Of a DNA stretch of 35,843 nucleotides, positions 23,966-32,550 are shown piece after piece. Numbering within the stretch: position 1 is the first letter of the stretch; every line of letters starts with the position of its first letter. The stretch is from positions 1 to 35,843 of the forward strand of contig CAZWRV010000064.1 of NCBI GenBank assembly GCA_964636325.1, read 5' to 3'. A program made the translations under genes and the position numbers. Under the pieces are notes generated by a model. The model did no database searches. It had not been told where the DNA came from and saw nothing but the letters and a program-made list of their open reading frames with translations. This DNA comes from CAZWRV01 sp964636325. GTDB taxonomy: Bacteria > Verrucomicrobiota > Lentisphaeria > Victivallales > GWF2-50-93.

Positions 23966-24759
23966 GAACTGCAAGCATATTTGAAATGGTCCGAGCCGGG
24001 AAGCCGTTGCCGAAGAGGCTTGGCGCCATAGATGTGCATGCGCATTTCGGCCGCTACAGGTTTGCCATTCCGGAAATCACGGCCGAAAGCTTCGTAAAAA
24101 TGCTTGACCGCGCCGGAATCTCCGAGGCGTGGTGCAGTCACATGCAGTGCATGTCCTGCGGATGCCGCGAAGGGAACGACGAGCTTCTGCGGGCCGCTAA
24201 GGCTTATCCGTCGAGGTTCAAGGCGATGGCCTCGTTCTGGCCTGAAAGCCCCGAGGCCGTCCGCAAGGAGGCCGAGCGATGCTTCAAGACCGGATTCTTT
24301 ATCGGGATGAAGTTCCACAACATGATAGGATTCCCATACGACCATCCGAGCTTCAGGCCCGCATATGAGATCGCGAACGAATGCCGCATGCCCGTCCTAT
24401 TCCACACTTGGGGCGAGGAGCCGGTCTTCAGTCAGATCTCAAAAATCGCAGGAGAGTTTCCGGACATCTCGGTCATGCTCGCCCATGCTGGTTCGGTGAA
24501 CGCGCCCGGCTACATAAGGATGGCGAAGAAGCATGAAAACGTCTATCTCGATCTCGCGCTGAGCCGCAGTTCCCGGGGGCTGGTCGAGAGCCTCGCCGCC
24601 GGATGCGGAGTTGAAAAGATACTCTTCGGTTCCGACATCTATTTCCTCGACCTCGGGCAGCAGCTCGGGAAAGTCGCGGGCGCGGATCTCGGCGAGAATG
24701 ACAAGGCCGCAATTTTCGGCGGCAACGCCCGCCGCATCCGCGGCCGGATAAGGCTGTGA
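23962..24759 (+). CDS. Amidohydrolase 2 family metal-dependent hydrolase
   Basis: A 265-residue TIM-barrel hydrolase. Metal and catalytic positions are in place: DVHAHFG (HxH, about residues 24-30), FHTWGEE, LAHAGS and LFGSDIYFLD with the terminal Asp. The family includes decarboxylases and lactone or amide hydrolases; the substrate cannot be told from sequence. Cys residues in MQCMSCGC are unusual but may be structural. ATGA overlap with the preceding degenerate paralogue implies that they are made together. Given the cluster, a sugar- or polyol-derived substrate is possible, but this is speculation. Confidence 0.88.
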   Translation: MRTASIFEMVRAGKPLPKRLGAIDVHAHFGRYRFAIPEITAESFVKMLDRAGISEAWCSHMQCMSCGCREGNDELLRAAKAYPSRFKAMASFWPESPEAVRKEAERCFKTGFFIGMKFHNMIGFPYDHPSFRPAYEIANECRMPVLFHTWGEEPVFSQISKIAGEFPDISVMLAHAGSVNAPGYIRMAKKHENVYLDLALSRSSRGLVESLAAGCGVEKILFGSDIYFLDLGQQLGKVAGADLGENDKAAIFGGNARRIRGRIRL

Positions 24760-24772
24760 AGTTTTTATTACA

Positions 24773-24867
24773 GGATAACAGGATTGACAGGATAAAATCG
24801 CATTTGATTCTGTCCAGTATGCTGAATCCTGACACCCGGCACCTGGGATGCAAAACTTAGTTTTGCA
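24773..24867. repeat. Word repeat and small palindrome between convergent genes
   Basis: GGATAACAGGATTGACAGGA-type words begin 14 bases after the amidohydrolase stop, then a TGCAAAAC/GTTTTGCA palindrome (24849-24867, 3-base loop) precedes the end of the SDR gene. No U-tract follows the stem, so a terminator is not supported. No gene is present. Confidence 0.45.
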
Positions 24868-24878
24868 GTCACCTCGCC

Positions 24879-25712
24879 TCACATAAAAAGCGGCTTGCCG
24901 TCCTGGCGCACAGGCGGCTCGTCCGGATCGGAATCCTGCGGGATGTAGCCGATTACGTCGCGGGCGTGCCCGATGTCGAAGCATCGCAGCGGACTCTCGG
25001 AGAGGGCGAAGAAGATGTCGAACTTGAGGCTTTCCGGCGCGTCGACGGACTTCTGGAAGATCTGCGCAAGATCCCTGTGGCTGCACCAGATGCCCGCGTA
25101 GGAACGCGAACTGTTTGATGCGTTGACCGCCCCTATCCTCAGGCAGATGCACGACATGCCGCGGTCGGCGTAGCTTCTCGCCAGCGCCTCCCCGAAGACT
25201 TTTATGGCGCCGTATGCCTCCACCGGCCTGACCGGAGAATTGTGGTCTACCTTCGGGAATGATGACGGCAATCGTCCGAGCCTGCCTTCGCGGACCAACT
25301 TGTAGGGCTCGTCATAATGGCAGTATCCGATCGAGACCCTGATGGAGCTGGCGTAGACAATCCGCTTCACATGGGCCTGGAACGACGCTTCCAGGACGTT
25401 GTAAGTGCCGATCAGGTTGCAGTGCAGGAGCTCTTCCCAAGGTATGGTCGGCCTCGGATTCGCCGCGCAGTGCAGGACGACGTCCATTCCTGCAACTGCG
25501 TCCCGGACGGCATCGAACGCCGCTATGTCGACGGTCGTGAACCTGTCGTCTGGGATTTCCGGGCGCATGTCCTTCAGGATTGACCTCGACGGTTCCCTTG
25601 TCCTGTCAAGCGCATAAAGGTCGTATCGGTCCGGAAATGCGGAGAAATGCCGCCAGAGCATCCCGCCGATGAGGCCGGAAGCCCCGGTGATCAGGATTTT
25701 TTTCTTTTGCAT
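24879..25712 (-). CDS. NAD-dependent epimerase/dehydratase (extended SDR)
   Basis: A 277-residue Rossmann protein with the NAD motif GASGLIG (10-16), an acidic residue after strand 2 (ALDRTRE), HCAAN, the catalytic Ser in YASSIRVS and the YGAIK pair (Y167, K171). It resembles the NAD(P)-dependent sugar epimerase/dehydratase and uronate-dehydrogenase-like group rather than any precisely named enzyme; substrate unknown. C-terminal RCFDIGHARDVIGYIPQD is typical of this group. It is convergent with the amidohydrolase gene and followed by DinG on the same strand upstream, 89 bp apart. The ribosome binding site is weak (AAGCC). Confidence 0.88.
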   Translation of the reverse strand: MQKKKILITGASGLIGGMLWRHFSAFPDRYDLYALDRTREPSRSILKDMRPEIPDDRFTTVDIAAFDAVRDAVAGMDVVLHCAANPRPTIPWEELLHCNLIGTYNVLEASFQAHVKRIVYASSIRVSIGYCHYDEPYKLVREGRLGRLPSSFPKVDHNSPVRPVEAYGAIKVFGEALARSYADRGMSCICLRIGAVNASNSSRSYAGIWCSHRDLAQIFQKSVDAPESLKFDIFFALSESPLRCFDIGHARDVIGYIPQDSDPDEPPVRQDGKPLFM

Positions 25713-25801
25713 GAGGGCTTATGGTCAAAGAGACGACGGCTGCGGTCGTTCGCGGCCGGCCGCGGCCGTCTGCATTCGTTCATTTTTACCGACTTTTCAT
25801 G

Positions 25802-27847
25802 CTATTCGTGTTCCACCGGGCATTCAGGGACGGATTCCAGGAAGGCCTTGCCGTAGCGGCGGGCGACGATCCTACGGTCGAGGACTACGACTATTCCGGT
25901 GTCCGTCTTCCTCCGTATCAGGCGTCCGATGCCCTGCTTGAACTTCAGGACGGCCTCAGGGAGCGAATAGTCTGTGAAGGAGTTGCCCCCGTCGGCCTCG
26001 ATCTTTTCGGACCTTGCCTGGGCGAGCGGGTGGTCTGGAACGGCGAAGGGCAGCTTGGTTATGATCACGTTGCTGAGGGCCTTCCCGGGGACGTCCACGC
26101 CCATCCAGAAGCTGGCTGTGCCGAAGATCACCGAGTCGACGTCCTCGCGGAACTCCTGGAGCATCACCGTCGGACTCTTCCCTTCGCCCTGGACGAGAAG
26201 CTTGACGCCCAGCTCGTCGAAGAAGGGCCTCATGCGGGCAGCGCATTTCCTAAGCAGATCGTAGCTAGTGAAAAGGACGAACGCCTTCCCGTGAGTCTTG
26301 CGGATGAACCTCTCGATCTGGACGCATAGTTCTCCGAAATAGTCCTCGTCGTCCGGCAGGGGCATCTTCGGGATGAAGAAGCGCATCTGCGACTTGTAGT
26401 CGAAGGGCGAGCCCAGCATCACGCCGTCGCCGCCGCTGAACCCGACGCGGCTGAAATAGTAGTCAAGCTTCTTCGAAACCGAGAGCGTCGCGCTGGTGAG
26501 GACCACCGCCTCCTCGCGGCTGAAGAGGATCTGGCGGAGGACTTCGGCGACGTTCAACGGGGCGGCGGAGAGCGTCACTCCGGACGATGCCTCGCCCTTG
26601 CGCTCCATCCAGTATACGTGGTCCTGGAGCCCCATGGTTATGAACTCGTGTATGCACTGGCGGTAGTGGCCGCAGACCGCGATCTGCGCCGTCAGCTCCT
26701 GCTTGAAGTCGTCGTCCTCTACGGTCTTGACGAATTCGGTCAGGCCGTGTTCCAGCCGGGCGAGCAGGGGCGAGGCGCAGTCCAGCACGATGTCGGGGTT
26801 GAGCACGCGCAGGATGCTCTCCTCGCTGGCAGCAATAACTTCCCTGGCCTTGTCGAAGAAAATCTCCGACGCCTCCATGGTTTCCGCAACCAGCCTGCGC
26901 AGCTCCATGGACTGCGGGCCGCCGACCAGCAGTATGCCCTTGCCCTTTTCCGGATCGAAGAGCTTCCTCAGGAAGAAGCGGACGCCGTAGCTCGACACCG
27001 CCAGCCCGAGGTGCTGCGCCGCGCTGTCCTCCAGCTTGTGAGACTCGTCCAGGATCACTGCGGAATATTCCGGAAGGAGCGTCGACTCCAGATCCTCGAT
27101 CTGGCGTATCTTGAGGTCGGTGAAGAACAGCGCATGGTTTGCGACTATGATGTCCGCCCTGTCCCATTTGCGGCGCGCGTTCCAGTAGAAGCACTTCCTG
27201 TTGTAATGGCACTTGTTCCTGGTGCAGTTGCCGACTTCGCAGCAGACGTAGTCCCAGGCTGTCTTGTCGTGGGCGAAGCCGATAGACGAAAGCGTCCCGT
27301 CTTCGGTCTTGTCCGCCCATTTCGCGATGCGCCCGATGCTGGCGGCGAGCGACTCGAAGGGTAGATATTCCTGCGGCGCGCCGCCGGTCAGGAATCCCAG
27401 ACGCCTCCGGCAGAGATAGTTGGCACGGCCCTTCGCCAGGACCGCGACGAACTCCGTCCCCATCAGCTTCTGCAGGAGCGGGATGTCCTTGGTGATGAGC
27501 TGCTCCTGGAGGCTGATGGTCTCGGTGCTTATGACTACGGGCTTGTGCGTCTTGAGCGCGTAGAGCGCTGCCGGCACCAGGTACGCGAAGCTCTTGCCGA
27601 CTCCCGTCGGCGCCTCGATGCAGAGGTTCCTCTTCGACAACAGCGCCGCGGCCGTCTTCAGCGCCATCTCGGCCTGCTGCGGGCGCGGCTCGTATGCGGG
27701 CCCGCCGTGCTGTTCCGAGGCGCAAAGAAGCCCGTTGTCCCCGAAGAACTCCTCCGTCCTCGAAATTATTTCGTCCTTGTCAAGTCTGCTCTCCAGACCG
27801 TCTTCCAATACGTCATCCATACCAGAATCTTCCAGTTTCCTTATCAT
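25802..27847 (-). CDS. dinG: DinG-family ATP-dependent DNA helicase
   Basis: A 681-residue superfamily 2 helicase of the XPD/DinG group. Walker A reads EAPTGVGKS (78-86) and the DEAH box is DESH (267-270). A cysteine cluster fits the 4Fe-4S domain: C146 in NYLCRRR, then VCCEVGNC and NKCHYNRKC (about 202-219). The C-terminal motor has LTSATLSV and motif VI QGIGRLIRRKTDTGIVVVLD. These enzymes unwind 5'-3' at R-loops, D-loops and other repair intermediates. The start at 27847 is one option; ATG at 27820 has GGAAG at good spacing and is equally plausible. The gene is divergent from tolB across a 98-bp gap. Confidence 0.92.
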   Translation of the reverse strand: MIRKLEDSGMDDVLEDGLESRLDKDEIISRTEEFFGDNGLLCASEQHGGPAYEPRPQQAEMALKTAAALLSKRNLCIEAPTGVGKSFAYLVPAALYALKTHKPVVISTETISLQEQLITKDIPLLQKLMGTEFVAVLAKGRANYLCRRRLGFLTGGAPQEYLPFESLAASIGRIAKWADKTEDGTLSSIGFAHDKTAWDYVCCEVGNCTRNKCHYNRKCFYWNARRKWDRADIIVANHALFFTDLKIRQIEDLESTLLPEYSAVILDESHKLEDSAAQHLGLAVSSYGVRFFLRKLFDPEKGKGILLVGGPQSMELRRLVAETMEASEIFFDKAREVIAASEESILRVLNPDIVLDCASPLLARLEHGLTEFVKTVEDDDFKQELTAQIAVCGHYRQCIHEFITMGLQDHVYWMERKGEASSGVTLSAAPLNVAEVLRQILFSREEAVVLTSATLSVSKKLDYYFSRVGFSGGDGVMLGSPFDYKSQMRFFIPKMPLPDDEDYFGELCVQIERFIRKTHGKAFVLFTSYDLLRKCAARMRPFFDELGVKLLVQGEGKSPTVMLQEFREDVDSVIFGTASFWMGVDVPGKALSNVIITKLPFAVPDHPLAQARSEKIEADGGNSFTDYSLPEAVLKFKQGIGRLIRRKTDTGIVVVLDRRIVARRYGKAFLESVPECPVEHE

Positions 27848-27945
27848 TTATCGTTTTGCCCTCTTGAGAAGATTGACAGAAATGTTAATTGTAAATGTCC
27901 GCAGCATATAAGCATAGCTGAAACAACTACAGGAGCAATTTTGGA

Positions 27946-29139
27946 ATGAAAAAAATATTTCTTTTATTTTCGACGGCGTGCGTCTTTTCGGTTCTGGCAT
28001 ACGAAACGTCCGCGCAGGTGATCGTGCGCAAGGGTGCGGAATACAGGAATCCTACGCTCTTCTTCAAGGGCGTGGCCGGCAGCCAGGAGTATTCCGCGCA
28101 GCTCGCTTCGTGCCTGAAGAACTGCGGCTGGTTCGACGTGGTCGGCGGCGGCGCCGCGGAATACGTAGTGGACGGCTCGGGCTCGGCCGCCTCAGCGAAC
28201 GTTGCGGTCAGGAACCCGGACGGTTCTGCAGCCGCCTCCGTGGGCGAGCAGATTTCCAACGGCGGCCCCGCCAAGGCGGCCCGCCGGACAGTGGACGCGA
28301 TCCTCAAGAAGCTTTTCGGCGTGCAGGGCATATGCTCGACGAAGATAGCCTTCACAGCCGAGGTGAAGACTGGCGTCAAGGAAATCTATGTGTGCGACTT
28401 CGACGGAAGCAATCCCGTCAGGTGCACCACCAACAGCACGCTTTCCGTAGAGCCGGACTGGATGCCCGGCAGAGAGTCAGTCGTCTACACCCTCTACGGC
28501 AAGATGTCCACCGCGCTGGTCGAATACGACATACCGTCCAAAAGGAGCAGACGCCTCGTGCAGTTCCCCGGCCTCAACTCCTGCGGGGCGATCTCGCCGA
28601 ACGGCGCCCTCATCGCCATGATCGCGAGCATGGACAAGGAGGTCAACCTCTACGTTAAGGCGGTCAACAGCGCGGCGATGCAGAAGCTCACCTCCGGAAA
28701 GAGCGTGGAGGCCTCGCCGTGCTGGTCGCCGGACGGATCGCAGATATGCTATGTGTCGGACGCGCCCGGCCGCCCAAGCCTCTACGTCATAAGCCCCAAG
28801 GGCGGAGCGCCCAGGAAGCTGCAGACTCTGGGCAGCGAGTCTTTGACCCCCGCATGGTCATGTACAAACAAGATCGCATATTCGGCGAAGATGGGAGGCA
28901 GCTATTCTATCGCCATTCTCGACCTCTCCGGCAAGGAGGCCCCTCGCATTGTCGTTAGCGCCGCGGGCGACTGGGAGAACCCGTCATGGGCGCCCGACGG
29001 CAGGCACATCGTCTGCTCCCGGACCGTAGGCGGAAAGGCCTCCCTCTACATCGTCGACACGGCCACCGGCAAGAACCGCCAGATCTTCGGAGGCACCCTG
29101 AACACCAGTTTCCCCGCCTGGTCGGGGATGCTGAAATAA
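27946..29139 (+). CDS. tolB: TolB-like periplasmic beta-propeller protein
   Basis: A 397-residue protein with a signal peptide (MKKIFLLFSTACVFSVLAYE, cleavage near residue 24). The N-terminal domain ends with ARRTVDAILKKLFGVQGIC, as in TolB, and five or six WD40-like PD40 repeats follow (WSPDGSQICYVSD, WAPDGRHIVCSR, DWMPGRESVVYTL). TolB is the periplasmic part of the Tol-Pal system that connects the outer membrane to peptidoglycan during division. No tolA, tolQ, tolR or pal gene is in the window. AGGAG precedes the ATG at about ten bases. A TTGACA occurs at 27873-27878, but a matching -10 at normal spacing is not evident. Confidence 0.88.
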   Translation: MKKIFLLFSTACVFSVLAYETSAQVIVRKGAEYRNPTLFFKGVAGSQEYSAQLASCLKNCGWFDVVGGGAAEYVVDGSGSAASANVAVRNPDGSAAASVGEQISNGGPAKAARRTVDAILKKLFGVQGICSTKIAFTAEVKTGVKEIYVCDFDGSNPVRCTTNSTLSVEPDWMPGRESVVYTLYGKMSTALVEYDIPSKRSRRLVQFPGLNSCGAISPNGALIAMIASMDKEVNLYVKAVNSAAMQKLTSGKSVEASPCWSPDGSQICYVSDAPGRPSLYVISPKGGAPRKLQTLGSESLTPAWSCTNKIAYSAKMGGSYSIAILDLSGKEAPRIVVSAAGDWENPSWAPDGRHIVCSRTVGGKASLYIVDTATGKNRQIFGGTLNTSFPAWSGMLK

Positions 29140-29164
29140 CGTGGGCGCTTGGAGGATTTGATGG

Positions 29165-29197
29165 CTGCTTGGCCGCTGCAAGTCCGGCAGTTTTTTT
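29165..29197 (+). terminator. Possible rho-independent terminator of tolB
   Basis: A weak stem, CTGC near 29165 with GCAG at 29187-29190, is followed directly by seven T residues (29191-29197), 25-50 bases after the tolB stop. The stem is short and bulged, so this is tentative. Confidence 0.3.
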
Positions 29198-29238
29198 CAG
29201 ATTCGTCCGATCGGTCTGACAAGTCCGGCTAATTATTT

Positions 29239-30114
29239 ATGCAAAGCAAACTCCGCCCAAAGCTGCCGCCGTGGATTCGTGTGAGGATCGGCTCCGGCCC
29301 TGAAAAGGAGAAGGTCGCCGGCATCCTCGACGGCCTCTCTCTCAACACGGTCTGCTCCGGGGCGAAGTGCCCCAACCTCAACGAATGCTGGAACCGGGGA
29401 ACTGCCACGTTCATGATTCTAGGCAGAACTTGCACAAGGAACTGCCGGTTCTGCGCCGTGAGGAAGACTCCTGCGCCCGAAGCTCCGGATTCTTCCGAGC
29501 CGTCACGCGTCGCCGAGGCCGCCGCAAGAATGAACCTTAAATACGTTGTCGTTACCAGCGTCACCAGGGACGACCTCCCGGACGGCGGCGCAGGACACTT
29601 CAGCCGCACAGTCCGCGAAATCCGCGGCCGACTGCCCGAGGCAGGCATCGAAGTTCTCACCCCCGACTTCAAAGGGGACGCTGGGGCGCTGGCCGAGATA
29701 CTCGGGGCGCTCCCCACAGTCTTCAACCACAATGTCGAGACCGTCCGCAGGCTGACCCCGGCCATAAGGTCCGGCGCGGAATACGCTCGCTCGCTTGAAG
29801 TCCTCTCGTTCGTTGCACGGAAATCCGGCGGCGCCGTCGCGGTCAAGTCCGGCCTGATGGCAGGGATGGGCGAGACCGACGCCGAGATCGAGGAGGCGAT
29901 CCGGGACATCAGGGCCGCCGGAGCGGAGATACTGACGATCGGCCAGTACCTTCCTCCTCTCAAGGATTCATGGCCCCTCGACCGCTATGTCCCACCGGAT
30001 GTTTTCAACTCCTGGCGGGAATTCGCCCTTTCCCGCGGATTCCGCAGCGTGGCCAGCGGCCCGCTTGTCAGAAGCTCATACCACGCCGACGAGGTCTGCG
30101 CGAAAATCGCCTGA
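29239..30114 (+). CDS. lipA: Lipoyl synthase
   Basis: A 291-residue radical SAM enzyme that inserts two sulfur atoms into protein-bound octanoyl groups to make the lipoyl cofactor. Both iron-sulfur clusters are readable: the auxiliary-cluster cysteines C39, C44 and C50 in CSGAKCPNLNEC, and the radical SAM motif CTRNCRFC (C65, C69, C72). FNHNVETVRRLTP and the C-terminal GPLVRSSYHADE (RSSY) are family signatures. Length is normal. It lies between tolB and the sensor kinase on the same strand with separate gaps; no lipB or 2-oxoacid dehydrogenase gene is in the window. Confidence 0.97.
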   Translation: MQSKLRPKLPPWIRVRIGSGPEKEKVAGILDGLSLNTVCSGAKCPNLNECWNRGTATFMILGRTCTRNCRFCAVRKTPAPEAPDSSEPSRVAEAAARMNLKYVVVTSVTRDDLPDGGAGHFSRTVREIRGRLPEAGIEVLTPDFKGDAGALAEILGALPTVFNHNVETVRRLTPAIRSGAEYARSLEVLSFVARKSGGAVAVKSGLMAGMGETDAEIEEAIRDIRAAGAEILTIGQYLPPLKDSWPLDRYVPPDVFNSWREFALSRGFRSVASGPLVRSSYHADEVCAKIA

Positions 30115-30196
30115 TTTGAGAATTCCCCCGTGCATTTGCACCTGTGCGGAGTATATTACCGGAACTTTACCAACTACAAAATCAAGAAGCCCAAGC

Positions 30197-31771
30197 ATGT
30201 CAAACAGCTATACCCTGTTCTCCATAGTGATGTTCGTACTTATGGGCCTGGCTCTTTTCTACCTCCAGACAAGAGTGGTGATAAGCAACCGCAGGCTCTA
30301 TGACCACACCAAGCAGATCAGCAAGGAGCGCGAGGCTACGGCGGCGATCCTCGGCCTGGCCCAGAACGCGATAAGCACCGACATAAGCGACGAGGCCTTC
30401 CTCTCCAGCTTCATCGAATACGCGCAGAGGACGCTGCTCGGAAACGGGGCCGCGGTCCTGGTCGTCCAAGGCGACGGATCGCTGAAGGGCGTCGCCGTGT
30501 CCGGCATCTTCCCGCCCATGAAGGAGGTACCTTTCCAGGTCGAACAGCAGCTCCTGGCCCACGCCAAGAAGCACACGGAGTTCTTCAGGGAGCTCAAGCT
30601 TTCGCTGACGGCCGACGACCTCGACAACATCTGCAGGCCCAACGGATACGCATTCGTCCACGACGAGTTCCCCCCGCATTTCCCCAAGAACTTCAGCAAG
30701 AGCGCGCCGCGCATGGCCCTCGCGCCCATAAGCATCAAGTCCAGGACCTTCGCCTTCGTCATGGTGGTATCAAGGGACGAGTTCGACGAGCACTCCATCA
30801 ACGAGGACGACGCCAAATACCTCCTGCGCCTGAACGAGATCGCCGCCATGACCATCGAAGGAATCAAGGTCTTCCGCGAACGCACCGAATACGAGAAGCA
30901 GGTCCAGACCGCCCGCGAGGAGGGCATGCTCCAGGTCTCCGCCGGAATCATACACAACATAGGCAACGCCGTCACCGTAGCCAAGCTCACCGTGCTCGAA
31001 ATGAAGGAGAAGTTCCCCGACAGCCAGGAGACCCCGGAGGAGCTAATCGCAAAGGTCATCCTCCCGAAGATGGAGCAGAAAATCCTCGAAAACACCATAC
31101 AGGACTTCCTCACCAAAGACAAGACCGGCTCGCAGTATTTCAACATCATGAAGGAGCTGCTCCAGCACATACAGTCGCGCAGCCGCCAGATGATCGACCT
31201 GCTCAAGTCCATCTCCGACAAGCTCTACCACATAAGCGAAATCATAGAGCTGCAGCAGCGCTTCGTCGGCGAACTCGGCACCGAGAACATGACCTCCCTA
31301 TCGTCCGTCGTAGAGTCCGCGGTGAAGATATTCGAGGAGACCTGCAACAAGCACGGAGTCAAGATAGACGTAGACACTAGGCCGGGACTGCCCGAAGTCC
31401 TGATCGACACTTCCATGATGACGCAGGTCTTCATGAACCTCATCAAGAACTCCGTCGAGGCCATGGAGTCCGAGAAGGTACAGAAGCAGCACAGCATCAG
31501 GATAAGCATCACCGAGGAGAAGCTGCAGGAGAAGAAATACGTGATCGCCAAGGTATCCGACAACGGACCGGGAATACCCGAGCAGATCCTCGGACGCCTC
31601 TTCGAGTTCGGGTTCTCCACCAAGGAGAAGAGCAGGCATTCCAGGGGCTACGGCCTCCATTCATGCAAGGACACCGTGAAGAAATACAACGGCAACATAA
31701 CCGTCGAAAGCAAGGTCGGCGAGGGGACAACCTTCACGATCATGCTCCCCGTGAGCGGCGACGTCAAATGA
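30197..31771 (+). CDS. Membrane-bound sensor histidine kinase
   Basis: A 524-residue kinase. One transmembrane segment (about 6-23) is followed by a coiled-coil stretch, a GAF-like sensor region (about 45-230), a dimerisation helix with IIHNIGN (H253) and an intact ATPase domain: N-box NLIKNSVEAM (N415 region), G1 DNGPGI (455-460), F-box FEFGFST and G2 GYGLHSC, then GEGTTFTIMLP. ATG at 30197 is chosen because it begins the membrane segment; upstream codons overlap lipA. The gene is 25 bp upstream of a DUF47 protein and followed by a PiT permease, so a phosphate-related signal is likely by context. The paralogue at 538-2037 has lost the ATP-binding motifs. No response regulator gene is nearby. 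Confidence 0.93.
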   Translation: MSNSYTLFSIVMFVLMGLALFYLQTRVVISNRRLYDHTKQISKEREATAAILGLAQNAISTDISDEAFLSSFIEYAQRTLLGNGAAVLVVQGDGSLKGVAVSGIFPPMKEVPFQVEQQLLAHAKKHTEFFRELKLSLTADDLDNICRPNGYAFVHDEFPPHFPKNFSKSAPRMALAPISIKSRTFAFVMVVSRDEFDEHSINEDDAKYLLRLNEIAAMTIEGIKVFRERTEYEKQVQTAREEGMLQVSAGIIHNIGNAVTVAKLTVLEMKEKFPDSQETPEELIAKVILPKMEQKILENTIQDFLTKDKTGSQYFNIMKELLQHIQSRSRQMIDLLKSISDKLYHISEIIELQQRFVGELGTENMTSLSSVVESAVKIFEETCNKHGVKIDVDTRPGLPEVLIDTSMMTQVFMNLIKNSVEAMESEKVQKQHSIRISITEEKLQEKKYVIAKVSDNGPGIPEQILGRLFEFGFSTKEKSRHSRGYGLHSCKDTVKKYNGNITVESKVGEGTTFTIMLPVSGDVK

Positions 31772-31796
31772 CCTTCGGGCGGAGGTCCGGCCAGAC

Positions 31797-32441
31797 ATGT
31801 TCATGTTCAGGAAGAACAAGGAGCTCCTCGCCAAGCTCGACAACTACTTCAAGATACTCACTGAGACCATGGAAATATTCGCGGAGGCGGTGCGCCACGT
31901 CCGCGTCAACGGTATAGACGGCCACTTCGAAGTCCTCGCCGAAAGGATGCACCAGAGCGAGCACAACGCCGACGAGCTCCGCAGGGCAATGGAAATGGAG
32001 ATGTACGAGAAGTCGCTCCTCGCCGAATTCCAGAGCGACTTCCTCCAGATCATAGAGCTCATTGACAGGATCGCCTCGAAGGGCGAGCACATCCTCTACA
32101 TGCTCCTCCTCCAGAGGACCGAAATACACCCGTGCCTCAAGAGCGATGTCGACGAACTGGTCAAGGTCTCCATCGACGCATACAGGAACACGGTCGAAGC
32201 CGCCGTCAACGCCTTCGGCGACATGAGGAAGGTCCACGAGCTTTCCCGACTCGTCGACAACAGCGAGAGGCTCGGCGACGGCCTCGAAAGGAAGATGATC
32301 AAGGAGCTTTTCCTGGAGGAAATGGACACCGGGGAAAAAATCCTCCAGAAGGAAGTGGTCAAGGAGCTCGGTTCCATCTGCGACCTCTGCCAGGAGGCCA
32401 CCGACAACATCGTCATTTGCGTCGCAAAAAGAAGGGTGTGA
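31797..32441 (+). CDS. DUF47/PhoU-like PiT accessory protein
   Basis: A 214-residue all-helical protein with PhoU-like heptads (MHQSEHNADELRRAMEMEMYEK, then LIDRIASKGEHILYMLLLQR and ICDLCQEATDNIVICVAKRRV). It is the DUF47 family typically encoded beside PiT phosphate permeases and thought to regulate them. Acidic and His residues in the repeats could bind metal, as in PhoU. GGAGGT lies ten bases before the ATG at 31797; a second ATG at 31803 is possible. The 25-bp gap from the kinase indicates cotranscription and couples sensing with transport. Confidence 0.9.
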   Translation: MFMFRKNKELLAKLDNYFKILTETMEIFAEAVRHVRVNGIDGHFEVLAERMHQSEHNADELRRAMEMEMYEKSLLAEFQSDFLQIIELIDRIASKGEHILYMLLLQRTEIHPCLKSDVDELVKVSIDAYRNTVEAAVNAFGDMRKVHELSRLVDNSERLGDGLERKMIKELFLEEMDTGEKILQKEVVKELGSICDLCQEATDNIVICVAKRRV

Positions 32442-32502
32442 GAGGGTGATAACGTGAGAGCGTGGATGGCCGCATACGGTTACTGGGCGCGGCGATTGTT
32501 CA

Positions 32503-32540
32503 CCCAATAACTAATAACCAATAACGAATAACGAATAACG
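32503..32540. repeat. Intergenic word repeat (AATAACGAATAACG type)
   Basis: CCCAATAACTAATAACCAAT followed by AACGAATAACG units ends about ten bases before the ATG of the PiT gene, occupying the place where a ribosome binding site would be expected. Confidence 0.7.
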
Positions 32541-32550
32541 CCCCCACCCC

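Noticed and set aside
25751..25764. GC-rich palindrome CGCGGCCGGCCGCG after the helicase gene
   Set aside because: No T-run on the minus strand, so a terminator is unsupported; probably compositional.
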